DNA from: Bacteroidota bacterium
GTDB lineage: Bacteria > Bacteroidota > Rhodothermia > Rhodothermales > Bin80
Assembly (NCBI GenBank): GCA_026702635.1
Contig: JAPPBZ010000208.1
Location: 1-13,411 of the forward strand
DNA: 13,411 bases
Direction: 5' to 3'
The notes under the pieces were generated by a model. It worked only from the letters and a program-made list of their open reading frames with translations, had not been told where the DNA came from and did no database searches. Shown here piece by piece: positions 13,384 through 13,411 of this stretch. A program made the translations under genes and the position numbers. Every line of letters begins with the position of its first letter. Position 1 is the first letter of the stretch.

Positions 13384-13411
13384 TCATCAACAGCGCTGTC
13401 GCGAAGATCCC

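Overview
The window has about 50% GC and is tightly packed with conserved genes. Several features point to the Bacteroidota/Rhodothermota side of the tree: promoter-like TTG-N19-TAnnTTTG motifs, a tiny basic COX24/mS38-type protein, Tat-exported Gfo/Idh oxidoreductases next to sugar-isomerase TIM barrels, a tRNA-like tmRNA end with no encoded CCA, and a tmRNA tag ending in AMAA. A Rhodothermales-like bacterium is my best guess, from pattern recognition only. I see no phage, transposon or CRISPR array.

Layout. (1) 1-4091, minus strand: a probable operon. A promoter near 4062-4091 leads into a Tat-exported Gfo/Idh/MocA oxidoreductase, an ApbE-type flavin transferase, a second Tat-exported Gfo/Idh protein and the start of a membrane protein that runs off the left edge. 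The last two genes are very close to their upstream neighbours (20-bp overlap, then 9-bp gap). (2) 4218-5369, minus: a GT4 glycosyltransferase, followed by a 314-base gene-free stretch. (3) 5684-6541, plus: a sugar isomerase/epimerase-like TIM barrel. It converges on ssrA (tmRNA, 6592-6959, minus), and a strong hairpin lies between them. (4) 7045-8333, minus: an alpha/beta hydrolase followed by a small lipoprotein. (5) 8470-11303, plus: the COX24-like mini-protein, a YtxH-like membrane protein, a divergent YaaA-family protein, a TSUP permease and a lone ABC ATPase. (6) 11354-12732, plus: a small unknown protein with a 4-base stop/start overlap to a bacterial homologue of the tRNA-queuosine mannosyltransferase (GTDC1/QTMAN). 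(7) 13009-13383, plus: a MazG-like NTP pyrophosphohydrolase.

How the genes may work together. The left operon looks like an envelope redox module: exported nucleotide-dependent sugar or cyclitol oxidoreductases, a flavin-attachment enzyme and a membrane electron-transfer protein. One of the two Gfo/Idh proteins has lost both usual catalytic residues. The right half is mostly cell maintenance and translation: tmRNA ribosome rescue, a probable ribosome-associated mini-protein, tRNA modification, nucleotide clean-up and a stress protein. The best candidates for something little described are the Gfo/Idh-ApbE-Gfo/Idh-membrane operon and the small protein coupled to the bacterial QTMAN homologue.
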